Shown here: piece after piece, positions 33,401-45,640 of the stretch | How positions within the stretch are numbered: position 1 is the stretch's first letter | Layout of the letters: every line of letters begins with the position of its first letter | Assembly: GCF_905475465.1 (NCBI RefSeq) | Contig: NC_062249.1 | Coordinates: 7,080,501-7,144,500 of the forward strand | Direction: 5' to 3' | Length of the DNA stretch: 64,000 nt | DNA from: Pieris napi | Taxonomy: Eukaryota > Arthropoda > Insecta > Lepidoptera > Pieridae | Notes under the pieces: model-generated | The model's database searches: none | The model's input: the letters and a program-made list of their open reading frames with translations, nothing else | What the model was told of the DNA's origin: nothing | Program-made: the position numbers and the translations under genes

Positions 33401-34119
33401 ACCAATTATTTGTGAATTATTTATAGTTTAATAGCACGAAAACACGAACCGACATCGATTTTAATATTCAGCTACAGTTACTTTACCGCTACGGATGTGG
33501 AAAAAACTACTGTGAACTAGGGTTTCATCAATAGATTACGCCATCAAGATTTTTTATTAATCATCACAAATTTAACTACCTTTATTAGAAATACACACCT
33601 TATGATATATATATGCTTATGATCTATTTACAAAATAATTAGGTACACTTACAAATTAAAACAAATTTTATAAGTTTGGTCCCTATGGCAGTGTACCTAT
33701 AGGTATTTCTAGCATCATTAAAGGTACACTTAACACACAAGTACATTTTTCATTTTCTGTTTATCAATTTTAAATTATTATTATTATTACTATGTAGGTT
33801 AAGAATATTGTAAATACTGTATCTTTTAAATTATATATTCAAAGATAGACCTGATTACACTTAGCAGTTAAATTATGTCAATATAATTGAGAATTATTCT
33901 AATCATTATAAAAAGAATAAGATTCAAGATACAACGGAAGTACTAACCAGGGTTTGCTTATTCAGAATAAAAAAACTTAAATCTCAACCCTACCCTTTAA
34001 GAACAAAGCTTCATTAATATTACGAGTCGCAGTGTTAGTAGTGTCTCATTGTTAGACGACATCCGTCTTAGTTTCCTCTATTAAAATGCCATATGTTTCT
34101 AAACTAAACTCCAGAACCA

Positions 34120-34345
34120 ATTCAAAATCTTTTCAAAAATTTTAGTCTACGTTTCTTGGAAATACGACACTAACAATAGAAAAAACTGAAATGTTGACTA
34201 TAGCTTACTTCAGGGTGTCGAGTTTTTGTGACGGTGTCGCGCACACCGTCACAAAAACTTCGCATTTAGCATCGTAAAAATTTACTCTCATAATTTTTCC
34301 CTTACGCGCCAAAAGAAGTATAACTTCTACTATATTATGTTATAT
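34120..34345 (+). repeat. dispersed repeat with perfect 16-bp hairpin
   Basis: GTTTTTGTGACGGTGT at 34222-34237 and its exact complement at 34243-34258 form a hairpin with a 5-base loop CGCGC. The flanking words 'gttgactatagct', 'gcatcgtaaaaatttactct' and 'gccaaaagaagtataacttc' recur at 45450-45640, part of that copy being inverted. This is a lepidopteran repeat family of unknown class. Confidence 0.6.
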
Positions 34346-34792
34346 TCCGTTTTATGGACCGTAAGTTTGTATAAATGACAAGAAAACGAATATTTTCCTT
34401 AGCAGAAACCTGTGCGAATCTGGAGGGTAGATCGATATAAGGAAATGGAATCCTATTATATTTGTTTAGCCTACCTTCAGTAATATAGTAAAGCCTTACC
34501 TACTTTGTTATTTAGATCATGCGACGATAGCCTAACTCGACATCAGACAGTTGGCGAGACAATGAACGTGTCTTGTCTGGCTTCTTTGCAAATAATGTCT
34601 TAACTGCAAATTCATACTGCATCGCTGACTATCAAATGGCATGGTTTTACGGGTGCAACTTGTCAAACTTGGTGGTGGTAAAAAAAAATTATATCACACC
34701 GCATTCATCAGATTTCGTTTTATTATTATTAGGTTAATTTAATTAAAATTGTTGGAAAAAACTAAGTTATTCAGGAAGTAAAGACGCTTGGG

Positions 34793-34950
34793 CCGTCGGG
34801 TACAAGTGCACAGGCGTTAATTAAAGATTTAACTTGGCGTCTGGTAGATAGTACCGGTGACCCCAGCAGCTGGTTTTCTCGCTCAACGAATAAGTATCAA
34901 TACTATAAGGAAATTCTGGAAATTATTCCAGCATTAAATGTACATTGTCA
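34793..34950 (+). repeat. dispersed repeat fragment (copy 2)
   Basis: Partner of 12037-12180, with 'gtgcacaggcgttaattaaa', 'gatagtaccggtgacccc', 'caacgaataagtatcaatac' and 'attattccagcattaaatgt'. This copy looks less decayed. Class uncertain, perhaps a LINE remnant. Confidence 0.55.
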
Positions 34951-36850
34951 CAGGAATCAAAGTTAAAATTTGTTTAAATTTTCTATTTATCAATTTTAAT
35001 TATTATTATTACTATGGAGGTTAAGTAAATACTGTATTACCTAATATTATTTAAAGACCTCCAAAACAACATAAACATTCAAAAACAAATCATTATTTGT
35101 CTTTGACAACAATAACAATGCATGTAGGCAGTCCATAAAATATTAAATGCTATAAGAATTAATTATTTTATTTAATTGTTGCCAGTGTTACAGATTATCA
35201 ACAACAGGGATGATTACCGTCACCAATAGACAAAATACTATGCTTCTACTACGTCCGGGAATAACCGTTCTGTGACGTCACATGCAGACGAAACGCAGAC
35301 GCATGGTGGGTGTGTTCTCTAATTATAAACTATCTACACTAGGTCAGGTAAAAATAACCGAATTTGCTTTCCACGCACCACTCGTGTGTATTCTAATTTC
35401 GTAAAGGGAAACAACTGATAAGAGTTAGTGCTGTATTTGTACGTCTTTATTATCTGTTTCCGATCATAGATCATAGATTATAGATTATTATTTTGCTCTC
35501 TAGCCTGTTTAGTATAACATACTTTTGCTTTATATCACGTAAAAAGAGCTCTATGGTTTGGTGTAATCGTTTATATTGATAAATTATATTAACGGATTGT
35601 TTTTATCATCCGGTAAATATTTAAAGGCCAAAAACAACAGAGTCCATTCGAAAAACATTGTTTTTTATTTGACTAGCAATCTCTATTCAAGGAGACTGGC
35701 TAAGATGTTAAGTCTAGTGCTAAGTATGATTCCAGTGTGTCAAAAATTTTGCAATGTCATTTTGCAGCTATCAGGCCGAGCCGATACTATAAGATATAAT
35801 ATAAGTTAATACATAATATGACAAAGGCGTTTATTAAAGACCTATACTCTCCCTAAAGGGAAAAATACATGACGGTATGAAGACTCGTTATTTTGAATTT
35901 TAACGAGAGCGAAATCAACAAAATAAATTTAAATTGACCTAAAACTGACGACTATAACTCAACATGTTAAGGATAACTAAAATACATTATTCTGCCATTT
36001 GCTAATTGTAGTTATTTCCCTATTTTATCACCCCACCGCAAAATACTGTTAATTTAGACAACATGATTTCCAATAGTTGATTTTCCTGTAAATAAGTTAT
36101 TCCCGCTGTTCGGTAACGCTATAAATACATTTGTCCTTCCTAAATTCTTAAAAGTTAGCACTTAGGGTATAGAATAAACACTTGGTTTGTTTTTCATGTA
36201 ATTGAGTGAACCTATTCTGATTCTAATCTAAATCAGAATCACTTCCTTACTGTTTGTTACCAAGCGAAGGCAAAGTAATTAGTATATATAATTCGAAGGA
36301 CGTGATAACTCAGGTAATTGACCTTTGTTATGGGCGTTTGCCTTGCCCAGGTTATTCAAGAATTCCATTAGTAAGATTAGGTGCACTAATCGATCGCAGC
36401 TGACACGCCCTTCCTGGTACAAAACTTGTAGCTGTATTAATTTCAGTCTGGCCGGCCGCCGTGTATCGAAAAGTTATCAATAAAGTTCAATTACCGAAAT
36501 TATGTTTGACGAATATTTATACATCCGGAAAAGAGAAATCCGGTTTAGTAGATTAGAAATTATTGGGGCATATCGTTCTAGATCTATGATAGGTTTGATT
36601 TTAAAGTGAAAGATAAAGGAAACGACATATTTATACCGGTATAATAAATTATTTTATTACAAATGTTAGTTGCAATAAATAAATTAAAAATCTTTGTCAA
36701 AAACGTTTTTACGTAATATGCATATTACGATACCTTACAACCTATTTAAATACTGTACTTAAATAATAGATCACAAGCGTAGTTTGAGCCGCCCAGCTGG
36801 GGTCTCGGTGTAGGGCATCATATGTTACTGTTATTAGTCTCATTAGGCAT
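34951..36850. other. intergenic region and 3' UTR of actin B
   Basis: AT-rich, no recognised gene. A minus-strand AATAAA at 36653-36658, about 190 bp past the actin B stop, is the probable poly(A) signal. The 77-codon plus frame at 35576-35809 has no family resemblance. Confidence 0.4.
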
Positions 36851-38067
36851 TTAGAAGCACTTCCTGTGCACAATGGAGGGGCCAGATTCATCGTACTCCT
36901 GTTTCGAGATCCACATCTGCTGGAAGGTCGACAGAGAGGCCAAGATTGATCCTCCGATCCATACGGAGTATTTCCTCTCAGGGGGAGCGATGATCTTGAT
37001 CTTCATCGTGGATGGCGCTAGAGCTGTGATTTCCTTCTGCATACGGTCGGCGATTCCTGGGTACATTGTGGTACCACCAGATAATACTGTGTTGGCGTAT
37101 AAGTCCTTACGGATGTCAACGTCACACTTCATGATGGAGTTGTATGTGGTTTCATGGATACCGTTGGCTTCCATACCCAAGAATGAGGGTTGGAAGAGGG
37201 CCTCAGGACAACGGAATCTCTCGTTTCCGATGGTGATGACCTGTCCGTCGGGGAGTTCATAGGACTTCTCGAGTGAGCTGCTAGAGGCGGCGGTGGCCAT
37301 CTCCTGCTCGAAATCAAGAGCCACGTAGCAGAGCTTTTCCTTGATGTCTCTTACAATTTCACGCTCGGCCGTGGTGGTGAATGAGTAACCACGCTCGGTG
37401 AGGATCTTCATTAGGTAGTCGGTAAGGTCACGACCGGCCAAGTCCAGACGCAGGATAGCGTGGGGCAAGGCGTAACCCTCGTAGATGGGGACCGTGTGGG
37501 AGACACCGTCACCGGAGTCGAGCACGATACCGGTGGTACGACCGGAGGCGTACAGCGATAGCACGGCCTGGATGGCTACGTACATAGCGGGGGTGTTGAA
37601 GGTCTCGAACATGATCTGGGTCATCTTCTCTCTGAAACGAAATTGGCACCATTAGACACTGAAGATTCCAAATCTAAAATCTTGTAAATGTTTTTAAAGT
37701 TTGACGGAGATATGTACCTGTTAGCCTTAGGGTTGAGGGGAGCCTCTGTGAGCAGGACGGGGTGTTCCTCGGGGGCTACACGAAGCTCGTTGTAGAAGGT
37801 GTGGTGCCAGATCTTCTCCATGTCATCCCAGTTGGTAACGATACCGTGCTCAATGGGGTATTTGAGGGTGAGGATACCTCTCTTGCTCTGGGCCTCGTCA
37901 CCTACGTACGAGTCCTTCTGTCCCATACCGACCATTACTCCCTGATGACGGGGCCTGCCCACGATTGAGGGGAATACGGCCCGGGGAGCGTCGTCACCCG
38001 CGAAACCGGCCTTGCACATACCGGATCCATTGTCTACTACCAACGCGGCTACTTCTTCGTCGCACAT
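36851..38067 (-). CDS. cytoplasmic actin (gene B) with Asn at residue 273
   Basis: Coding exons 38067-37718 and 37631-36851, 1131 bp, 376 aa. By reading both translations, it differs from gene A at one residue: codon 273 is AAC (Asn) instead of TGT (Cys). The intron has the same position (codon 117) and nearly the same sequence as in gene A. Over the last ~185 coding bases the two genes differ at roughly 20 or more silent sites; elsewhere in the coding region they differ at about ten. All actin landmarks listed for gene A are present, with no lesions. A non-coding first exon and its own promoter lie at 38616-38778. Role: ATP-binding microfilament subunit. Confidence 0.97.
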
Positions 38068-38615
38068 TTTGAATTAGTCTGAAATAATTATTATCCTATT
38101 AATTTGCCTTATTCCTTTATAACACCTCTTATCGCTTAATCATAATCTTTTTATTAGTACAATCGTTATCATGTCCGCATATAGTCATCGCTACGTGAGC
38201 TACTACTGATAAGGAAATGACGTTATTAAAATAACACAACGAATGACACGTAACTATAAATGTTTAAAATGATATCGAGGTTATTTCCAACATACTAAAA
38301 CAACCTTATATGCTCCATGAAACGCTAATAAATTCAATGCCAAACTCAATAACAACTAAATTATTTCATCAGAAATGTTTGAATTTAAAAATGAATGTAT
38401 GAATTAGTTTTTTCATTAATATTTTTTCAGAATTCACTAACGTGGTTGGTTGTATAATAAATTTCACATTATTGAATCTGATAAGGAATTACATAACCAG
38501 CTACCACGAAACACCTATTATTTATGTACACAAGACATTCCAGCTAACACTGCACAATTATACATATTAATATGAACCCGTTATAAACACTATAAAATAA
38601 AATAAATGAACTTAC

Positions 38616-38778
38616 ATTTAATAAATTATTTTATAAAAATTCGTACGACTGCCGCACAAGCCAGCACTTTACTAAATGAGAGTCGAATGCAGAGGATAAT
38701 GTATATAAAACGCAGCTTATCACACACAGTACTATCTGTTACTTTTCCACCAATCAGAATTTACGTTACCATATTTGG
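38616..38778 (-). promoter_or_regulatory. promoter and non-coding exon 1 of actin B
   Basis: CArG box CCATATTTGG at 38769-38778, inverted CCAAT at 38750-38754, and a good TATA box TTTTATATAC (38701-38710) in the order seen in gene A; the plus-strand words CCAATCAGAA and CGTTACCATAT are shared by both promoters. The start is expected near 38675. The exon ends at a GTAAGT donor (38615-38610), and the acceptor CAG is at 38081-38079. Confidence 0.72.
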
Positions 38779-40850
38779 TGATGGAGCTGTGTTTCCATAT
38801 GTAACGTTGCCTTGATAAGCTATAGTGGTAATAACATTTTATCAATGATAAAACTCCGTATTCAACTGGTAACAAACTGAGACATTGTACTGATGTAACC
38901 GCGTACAAATACAAGTGGCAGTACGGTACTAAATTCCATTGGAATATGAAATGAGTGTTCGAAGTTACTCATTCTGTTATAATGTTTACAACGATTAGAG
39001 AACCGATGCGAACAGGAATTTACATAACGGCTGGTAATAACACTGAACTTATACTGGAAGTAACTATGTCGTTTTTACCTCTCAATAAAAAAAAAATACG
39101 CCGCCCAATAGTCGATTTAATTTGCTCAAATAGTAATATATTAAGACTGAAAGTTTGTCTTAACAGCGCTGCAACTCAACTACAAAATTAAATACCCAAT
39201 GTATCGTATCGTAACATAGGTGAAAGATTGTTTTAGCTTTTATTGGATCTATAGTTAAATTAAGTTAATAGTTAAACCTCTCAATAAAGGTCTTTGAGTA
39301 CTTATGCCAAAAATGCAAAATAGGACAACATACACACTTTTCCCTTTAATCACATATAAGTTACATCATAGAAACGATTTTGAATCATATATAAATTACA
39401 AGACTTATGACGTGCCGTTTTATTTTGATTTAAATCGTTAACACATTAAAACTTATTAGTATATACATATTTACGAAAATAAACCATACCATTCTAATTT
39501 AAATAAGTATTTGATATATAGAAAAATACAGGCAACTAACTGTTATTAATTGATGTATAAATATCCAAAATTTCCTTAAACCATATGTTACTAAATATTC
39601 TAAGAATAATTTATTATTAATTTATGACGTGTTTAATCATCAACCGCTTACTCGGAACATTCTTTTATCACACTGATATCGGATTTCGATCATTGATATT
39701 ATATCAATCCTGTTATTCACCAAGATAAATATTAAAAATTGTAGTCTTGGTATTACTTTAAAGCATAACACATTCAAAAAGTTTTAAAAACTATGGCGTC
39801 TGTTCTGTGGTAAATACGTCATAAATTACACATTTTCTAGTATATTTATTTGTTTGTTTTAAATAAAACAGTGTTTACTTCTCTCTATTTATTAAGAATG
39901 TTTCAGCCAATTTTCGCGATTAAAATAACCTTGTATTATAGCCTTGGGTCAAAAGTGAATGACCGCATTTTGCACTGAGGATAATCCGAATTTTACAATA
40001 CCAATAAAACTAAAATTTATCCAGCGTTTTTTTTACGATTCAGAGAGTCTCGACTTACGAAATTTAGATGGATTTAAAATTCGCTTTAATTAAGTTATGG
40101 TCTTGGTGCGTGAAACAATTAATTGGGCGTAAAATATTATATTACAGTTACATTTTTGTATATTTTAAGCTAATGACCGTCGCTTAGAAGATCGTGATAA
40201 AATTCTCCCTTTACTTCTCAATTGAGGCTATTTTTAAGACTAACTCATTACTGTACTAATACAATATACACCCCGGTAATGTTACACAGTATTAGTAATT
40301 TCAAAGCTTCATATAATAATCGAAACGAATAACGACTCGTTACAATTACGAGTGGTAAAGTAGATTTGTTATATGTTTTAAAAATATCATTGAAGCGAAA
40401 TAAATCTAACGAAAGTACTGGCCTAAGTTAATTAAGTGATATTCAATAATAAGCTTAATTAATTTGTGTAATAAATAAATTTGCTTCGTTGAATCAGTCG
40501 TGCTAATTCCGTAGACTCGAGTTCAATAGCTTTCCATATCTATTGCCTCAAAATAAGTGAATAAATCTTAAGATATTCTTTATTATCACGCTTTATTACT
40601 GGGCTAATTGGTATTACATTTCACCGCATCTCATACGGAATGATAAATACATGGACTTTCACCCTGACTTAGCATTTTCTGTCTACTTTTACTGTAAACT
40701 TGACCGTTACTATTTCGCTTATTCACATTAGTTAAGATTTTTTTTTTAATTTTGAGTCGGTTTGAATTTATTACGAGGAAATCGCCCAACTTAGTCGTGA
40801 GTGTTTTCATGAATTATAAGCAAAATATTAGTTCTTCCAAGCTTTTTTAT
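38779..40850. other. intergenic AT-rich sequence
   Basis: No gene or repeat could be supported. The 78-codon plus frame at 38955-39191 has no recognisable family. Confidence 0.35.
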
Positions 40851-40959
40851 CTCTGTAGTGTCGAGTTCGAATAACAATAATGGTATTAGCTATAACACAG
40901 CCACTGACTGAGTTTATGTGCAGTGTGCCTTTAAAAGGGCAGGGCGAAGAGATTTCGCT

Positions 40960-41035
40960 GCGCGCTGCGGCTGCTATTCCGAGAATGGAACCCAGGACCG
41001 ATGTGCATTACCATTAAGCCATAGAGCCGGTAAAA
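40960..41035 (-). repeat. tRNA-derived SINE fragment
   Basis: On the minus strand: A box TGGCTTAATGG (about 41012-41022), then a B-box-like GGGTTCCATTC (about 40985-40995), in tRNA order though closely spaced. The adjacent GC-rich 'gcgctgcggctgctattcc' would be the SINE body. No intact cloverleaf. Confidence 0.45.
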
Positions 41036-42539
41036 AAAGTAACGAGTTAAAAAAAACTGACAACACATTGCCTTGTCCGTCAATATTCAATCCTTAAGAA
41101 AATTTGCTGAATTTTGGGCGGACGAAGAGTAAACTATAGACAATAGAGAAGCCTTATGAATACGGTAATTAAGGAAAAATTACTGTACAAAAGAATAAAT
41201 ACATAACGAAAGTAGTAACATAAATAATGTTACTATTTCCGTAATTTGGCAGTATTATACAAACTTAACGATTTTGGAGCGACTACCCGGAGACTTCTTG
41301 TGAAGGGAGACTAAACCCAAAATAAATCAATAACGCACCCTTCAGCTTAAGCTATGCCTGATGTTTTTAGTCCTGTTGTTCATATACGGCATGCAACAGC
41401 GATAACTTTCTTTTCTAAATAGTAAAGGAAAAAACAGTCCAATTTTTGCAAGGGGGCAAATGGTAGTATAGATAAAGAGGGTAAAGATAATTTGTCCGTT
41501 GGAAATGTTCTAACGGTTCGCTCGCTTTACAAGTCACGGAGGTGTAAACTGTCAATGTATAATGACAGCTAACGTCACTAAATTCACAGATATATCAATA
41601 TCTGATCTATTGATATGGAAATTTATAATTGGCTCACTTTTACTGTATCGTACTTAAATTATGTTTAATTTGGGGATTTTAAGTTAATTAAAAAAAATTA
41701 AGTAAAATTGTCGTGAAATTAGTCAATATTTTTTTATATGATTAGGTCAGTTTATTGTCTAAAGATATCAATAATTAATTGCGGAAATGTCTGTATGATA
41801 TTTTTCTTATAAAATATATTGTTCAAGGGTTATCAATGTCATGATTATAAATATTTGTGACGTGTTAAGTTTAATTTGTAATATTGACCTTTCGATATTT
41901 TAATCTATGAGTCATTTCAAAAACAATTGTCGAGAAGCTCAATCCATATAATATAAATAGACAGATCATAGACAGATGTCTACGATGAGCATATTGAATG
42001 CCAATAAACTAATCACGTAAATTGAAATATTATTCCCACAAATTGAGATTTTTCTTAAGTAAAGTAATATTTATGCTAATAATTGATTTAAATGCAGACA
42101 GCGTTCGGTGGATCACGAACTTTACTGCACTTTCAATGTATATGTACAGATAGTAAATTGTTTTTGCACTTGTCTGCGCGTATTGATCGGACTACAGTAG
42201 GTAATGTGAAAGTAGACGAAAGAGTAGGATTAAACGGCTAACGCAAACATACTAATACGTATATTTCATTGGCTTACAAAGATAAAAGAGTAAATTCAAC
42301 TGTTTTTAATTTACGCAAATACTGCATATTTAAATAAATCTTCTTTAACGGATAATTATAATAATCCAATGGCGCTGCGAACCTATGAGTCTTGGCCTCA
42401 GATTGCATCTGTTTCTGTGACCATTTTTATTTTTTAAGTAGATGATTTTTTGTGTGACACATGTTGTCGATATTTGGATTTGAGACATGCCGGTTTTCTC
42501 GCGAGGTGTTCCTTCATCGTGCGAGTGAGTGTGATATAA

Positions 42540-42640
42540 TGGAGTTTAGCATCAAGTTTATATATGTTGTAAATAACAGAACTTTAAAAGCTTCTCTAGT
42601 TGGTTTGTTTGCCTTTACATTGATGTTAATTTTATATATG
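42540..42640 (+). other. possible short signal-anchor exon
   Basis: From the ATG at 42539, MEFSIKFIYVVNNRTL is followed by KASLVGLFAFTLMLILYMY, a clear single membrane-spanning pattern like the N-terminus of a type II membrane protein. It runs straight into repeat-like sequence (tacagggtggccaaaaagtc). It may be a first exon, an exonised fragment or chance; no partner exon was found. Confidence 0.25.
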
Positions 42641-42718
42641 TACAGGGTGGCCAAAAAGTCGTGGATCAAACGCAAATAGGGGATAGATGAGGTCATCAGC
42701 GGCAAAAAATTGTTCTAC

Positions 42719-42752
42719 GGGAGGTCTCTAAGGTCAACCTTAGAGACCTCCC
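42719..42752. repeat. near-perfect 34-bp palindrome
   Basis: GGGAGGTCTCTAAGGT (42719-42734) and its exact complement (42737-42752) with two bases between. It lies just inside a repeat-like block beginning TACAGGGTGGCCAAAAAGTC at 42642, so it may be a subterminal structure of an unclassified transposon. Confidence 0.7.
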
Positions 42753-42910
42753 TAACCTGCAGAGTTATGATTTATTTTGGTTTTTATATGAAAATTGACT
42801 TTTTTTTACTAATTCTTCTTAAAATTCGAAAATATCTACCTCCTGTTTCTTTCTCATAATATTCACTAGATTGGTACTGATGAGTTCTTGCGTTAGACAT
42901 ACTATTTATA

Positions 42911-43594
42911 GTTGTTTATTGAGTGTATTCAAGATAATATTAAGTGATACGATATAACATTTTTTCAAATCATAAATTTTTCTTTACTTTGGACCCCACT
43001 GTGAAAAAAAATTACTCCACCGAAAAGTGTCCCTGTACTACAAGTTTTGGCGCATTTAATAGGGATTCTGAAAAGGTATTACACGTGGCCATGTGTTGCT
43101 CTAATATCTTTCTAGGAAGAATTACAAACAACGATTGTGAAATAATAATTGTATTAAAACAATTATTTCTCAATGGTTGTTTGTAGGAAACAAAATATTT
43201 TACAATAAAATATGCTCAAAATTCCTGACTCTGACCATAATACTTAATCTGCACCGTCTAATCAAATTCCTACGTAACCCTCCAGCCATCTGTCCAATTT
43301 TTTTAATTTAGTCCGATTCACACAGTACTGGTCACAGGTAGGTAAATAATAATCTATCATAAGTCCGAATCGTTGTTGTTTTTTCGTCCTAGAAAGATTT
43401 TAGAGCAACTCATGGCCATTTGTAATACCTTTTCAGAATCCATATTAAATGCGCCAAAACTTGTAATACAGGGTCACTTTTCGGTAGAGTAATTTTTTTT
43501 CACAGTGGGGTCCGAAGTAAACAAAAAGTTTTGATTTGAAAAAAAAATTATATCGTATAACTTAATATTATCTTCAACACACTCAATAAACAAC
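42911..43594. repeat. long foldback: ~226-bp imperfect inverted arms
   Basis: Arms 42911-43136 and 43368-43594 are reverse complements with moderate divergence (shared: 'ggattctgaaaaggtatt', 'tttggcgcatttaat', 'ccccactgtgaaaaaaaatt', 'gttgtttattgagtg'). The spacer is about 230 bp. No coding. Either a foldback transposon or two opposed insertions of one repeat; transcribed, it would make a long double-stranded hairpin. Confidence 0.75.
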
Positions 43595-45130
43595 TAAAAA
43601 AACAAGTTTGATTCGAAAAAAAATCGATAAAATTATATCAGCCATATTCCGCAATACATTGACATTATAAAAAGTGACTGCAATTATCAAATTATCAGAT
43701 CAGAATATAATTCCGTCACCAGTATGGAATTTAATCTAAATCATTCTTTATCAAGGCGTGGTACGATTATAATTTGTCGCGATCGTAAAATCTTTGCGTA
43801 CGTTCCTGGTGTACATATTTAGCTTATACATATGTGGAATACTGCTATGAAATGGATGATAAAGTACTGGTGAGAATCGTATCTTTATCGATTTAAACTG
43901 GACGTATATTTTTTATTTAATATATTTCTTTAGACAGATAACATAGTAATAAATCTAAAGGCTATTTCGTTTATAAACGCTTTCATGAGACCTAAGAGTA
44001 AGACAGAGAAGTACAAAAGAAAAAAAAAAGGAAAGAAATTGTAAAATCTCTTAATTATAAAAAAAAACCTTAAACTATATGGTGCCAGTCAACAATAAAC
44101 AATTTTGTGTTTGTGACATGGCCATGTCTATAACATTAATAAAAACGCACAACATTGTTTCTCTCTATCACACAATCTAAAAAGCGAGTGAGTAAATGAG
44201 ATAGAAGGCTGTAAGACATTTTCAATAACAAACTAATGAATCGTCACCCGGAACGCTGTAGAATATCATTACGCTACGATATTGAAACGCGGCAATAGAA
44301 ACTACAACCAGAGGCTTTGGGAATCACGGCTTTAATATATACCGTATATAGTTGTATGCATCAGTCCATCCATCCAACGTCCATGATTACCATGCAAGCA
44401 GAAGTAATTGTTATATTTCCAATGAAACCAAACAGCGCATTGTCGAACTGTCTATTCTTTTCCATTATATTTTTTATGGTCGTTATGGATAGTGCGGACC
44501 GACCAGACATGCCAGGACATTCAGAAATCATTACAATGAAAAGGATCGCTCCTGAACATTTTAATATTTCAGTCGCTTTCAGGGAGAATTCAGAATTGTT
44601 CTTTTATATGATATTCTGACAATAAGACTAAAGGGAAACTGTTTTTTTGTGTATCAACATTTTAGGTGCAGTCAACATTATCACATAAAGCTGAGTAGCG
44701 AGACGCGCTGTGGACATCACGGAACAAAATAAAAAGAGAACAATTACTTAAAACCTTTTAGTAAGTTTAGTTGTATTCTGTCGTGGAAATACAAGTTGAA
44801 AAATCATTTTGATTTTCATTCAAATCATATTCAAATACCTCTGTGCCATATGCAATTTGACCACGATTTACAATTGTATTATTTGTAACCATAACTTAAG
44901 TAGTTAAAACATATTTTACACTCTTGAAATCACATTGAGTTAATCATTATTTAGACACGGGAGTCATGAAACATTTACTAATAATATGAATCTTCACCTA
45001 AAAATTATACTCTATTAATGGCTATACTCTTATTGTATACTTTTTCAATTGTGTAAGGATTAGTAATAAGACAAACATGCATTTTTTTGATGACGTCACG
45101 AAGATAATTATAGGGAATTGAGCTACCCGT
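43595..45130. other. intergenic AT-rich sequence
   Basis: No gene supported. The 100-codon plus frame at 44317-44619 has no recognisable family and sits in ordinary AT-rich DNA. Confidence 0.35.
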
Positions 45131-45164
45131 TATTTTATCAAATTCTATGAAGACGGTTATAATT

Positions 45165-45203
45165 CGGGCTTTAAGGAAATTAACAAATTTCCTTAAAGCC
45201 CGA
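45165..45203. repeat. perfect 17-bp hairpin
   Basis: CGGGCTTTAAGGAAATT, a 4-base loop AACA, then the exact complement. Outer flanks ('aaattctatgaag' left, 'taatagaatt' right) pair partially. Opposite-strand short frames over it both read RALRK.NFLKAR because of the palindrome, not because of coding. Confidence 0.75.
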
Positions 45204-45449
45204 CGTGAATCAGGCCTTAATTTAATAGAATTATTCAATAATTATATATGTTTACAGGAAAACGATAGGACGGAAATAGGATCATACAATGATCGTATTA
45301 ATAATATGGAAATACTGCGATACAATTTTAATCAAGTTTCTATTTTATATTTATAGTTTAAGTTATCAACTTTAATATAGATACAGCTCGAACTATCGTC
45401 ATACAATATAAGGTATTATATTATTATAAAGATTTTTGAAGTTATACCT

Positions 45450-45640
45450 ACATCTTTTGGCGATAAGAGTAAATTTTTACGATGCTGGCGCACGCCCTCA
45501 CAAAAAACCGGCACTCTTAAATTAGCGATAGTCAACATTTTAGTTTGTCATATACAAACGTAGAATAAATTTTTTGAAAAGATTTTTATCTTGTTACGCC
45601 AAAGAAGTATGTATAACATCTAACGCGTACATACATAAGT
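45450..45640 (-). repeat. dispersed repeat, related to 34120-34345
   Basis: Read on the minus strand it carries 'gttgactatcgct', 'ggttttttgtgagggcgtgc' and 'gcatcgtaaaaatttactct' in the same order as the other copy; 'ttacgccaaagaagtatgta' is at the far end in the opposite sense. The central hairpin is decayed here. Confidence 0.5.

Noticed and set aside
45005..45356. Opposed short frames reading RALRK.NFLKAR
   Set aside because: The shared peptide is produced by the perfect palindrome at 45165-45203.
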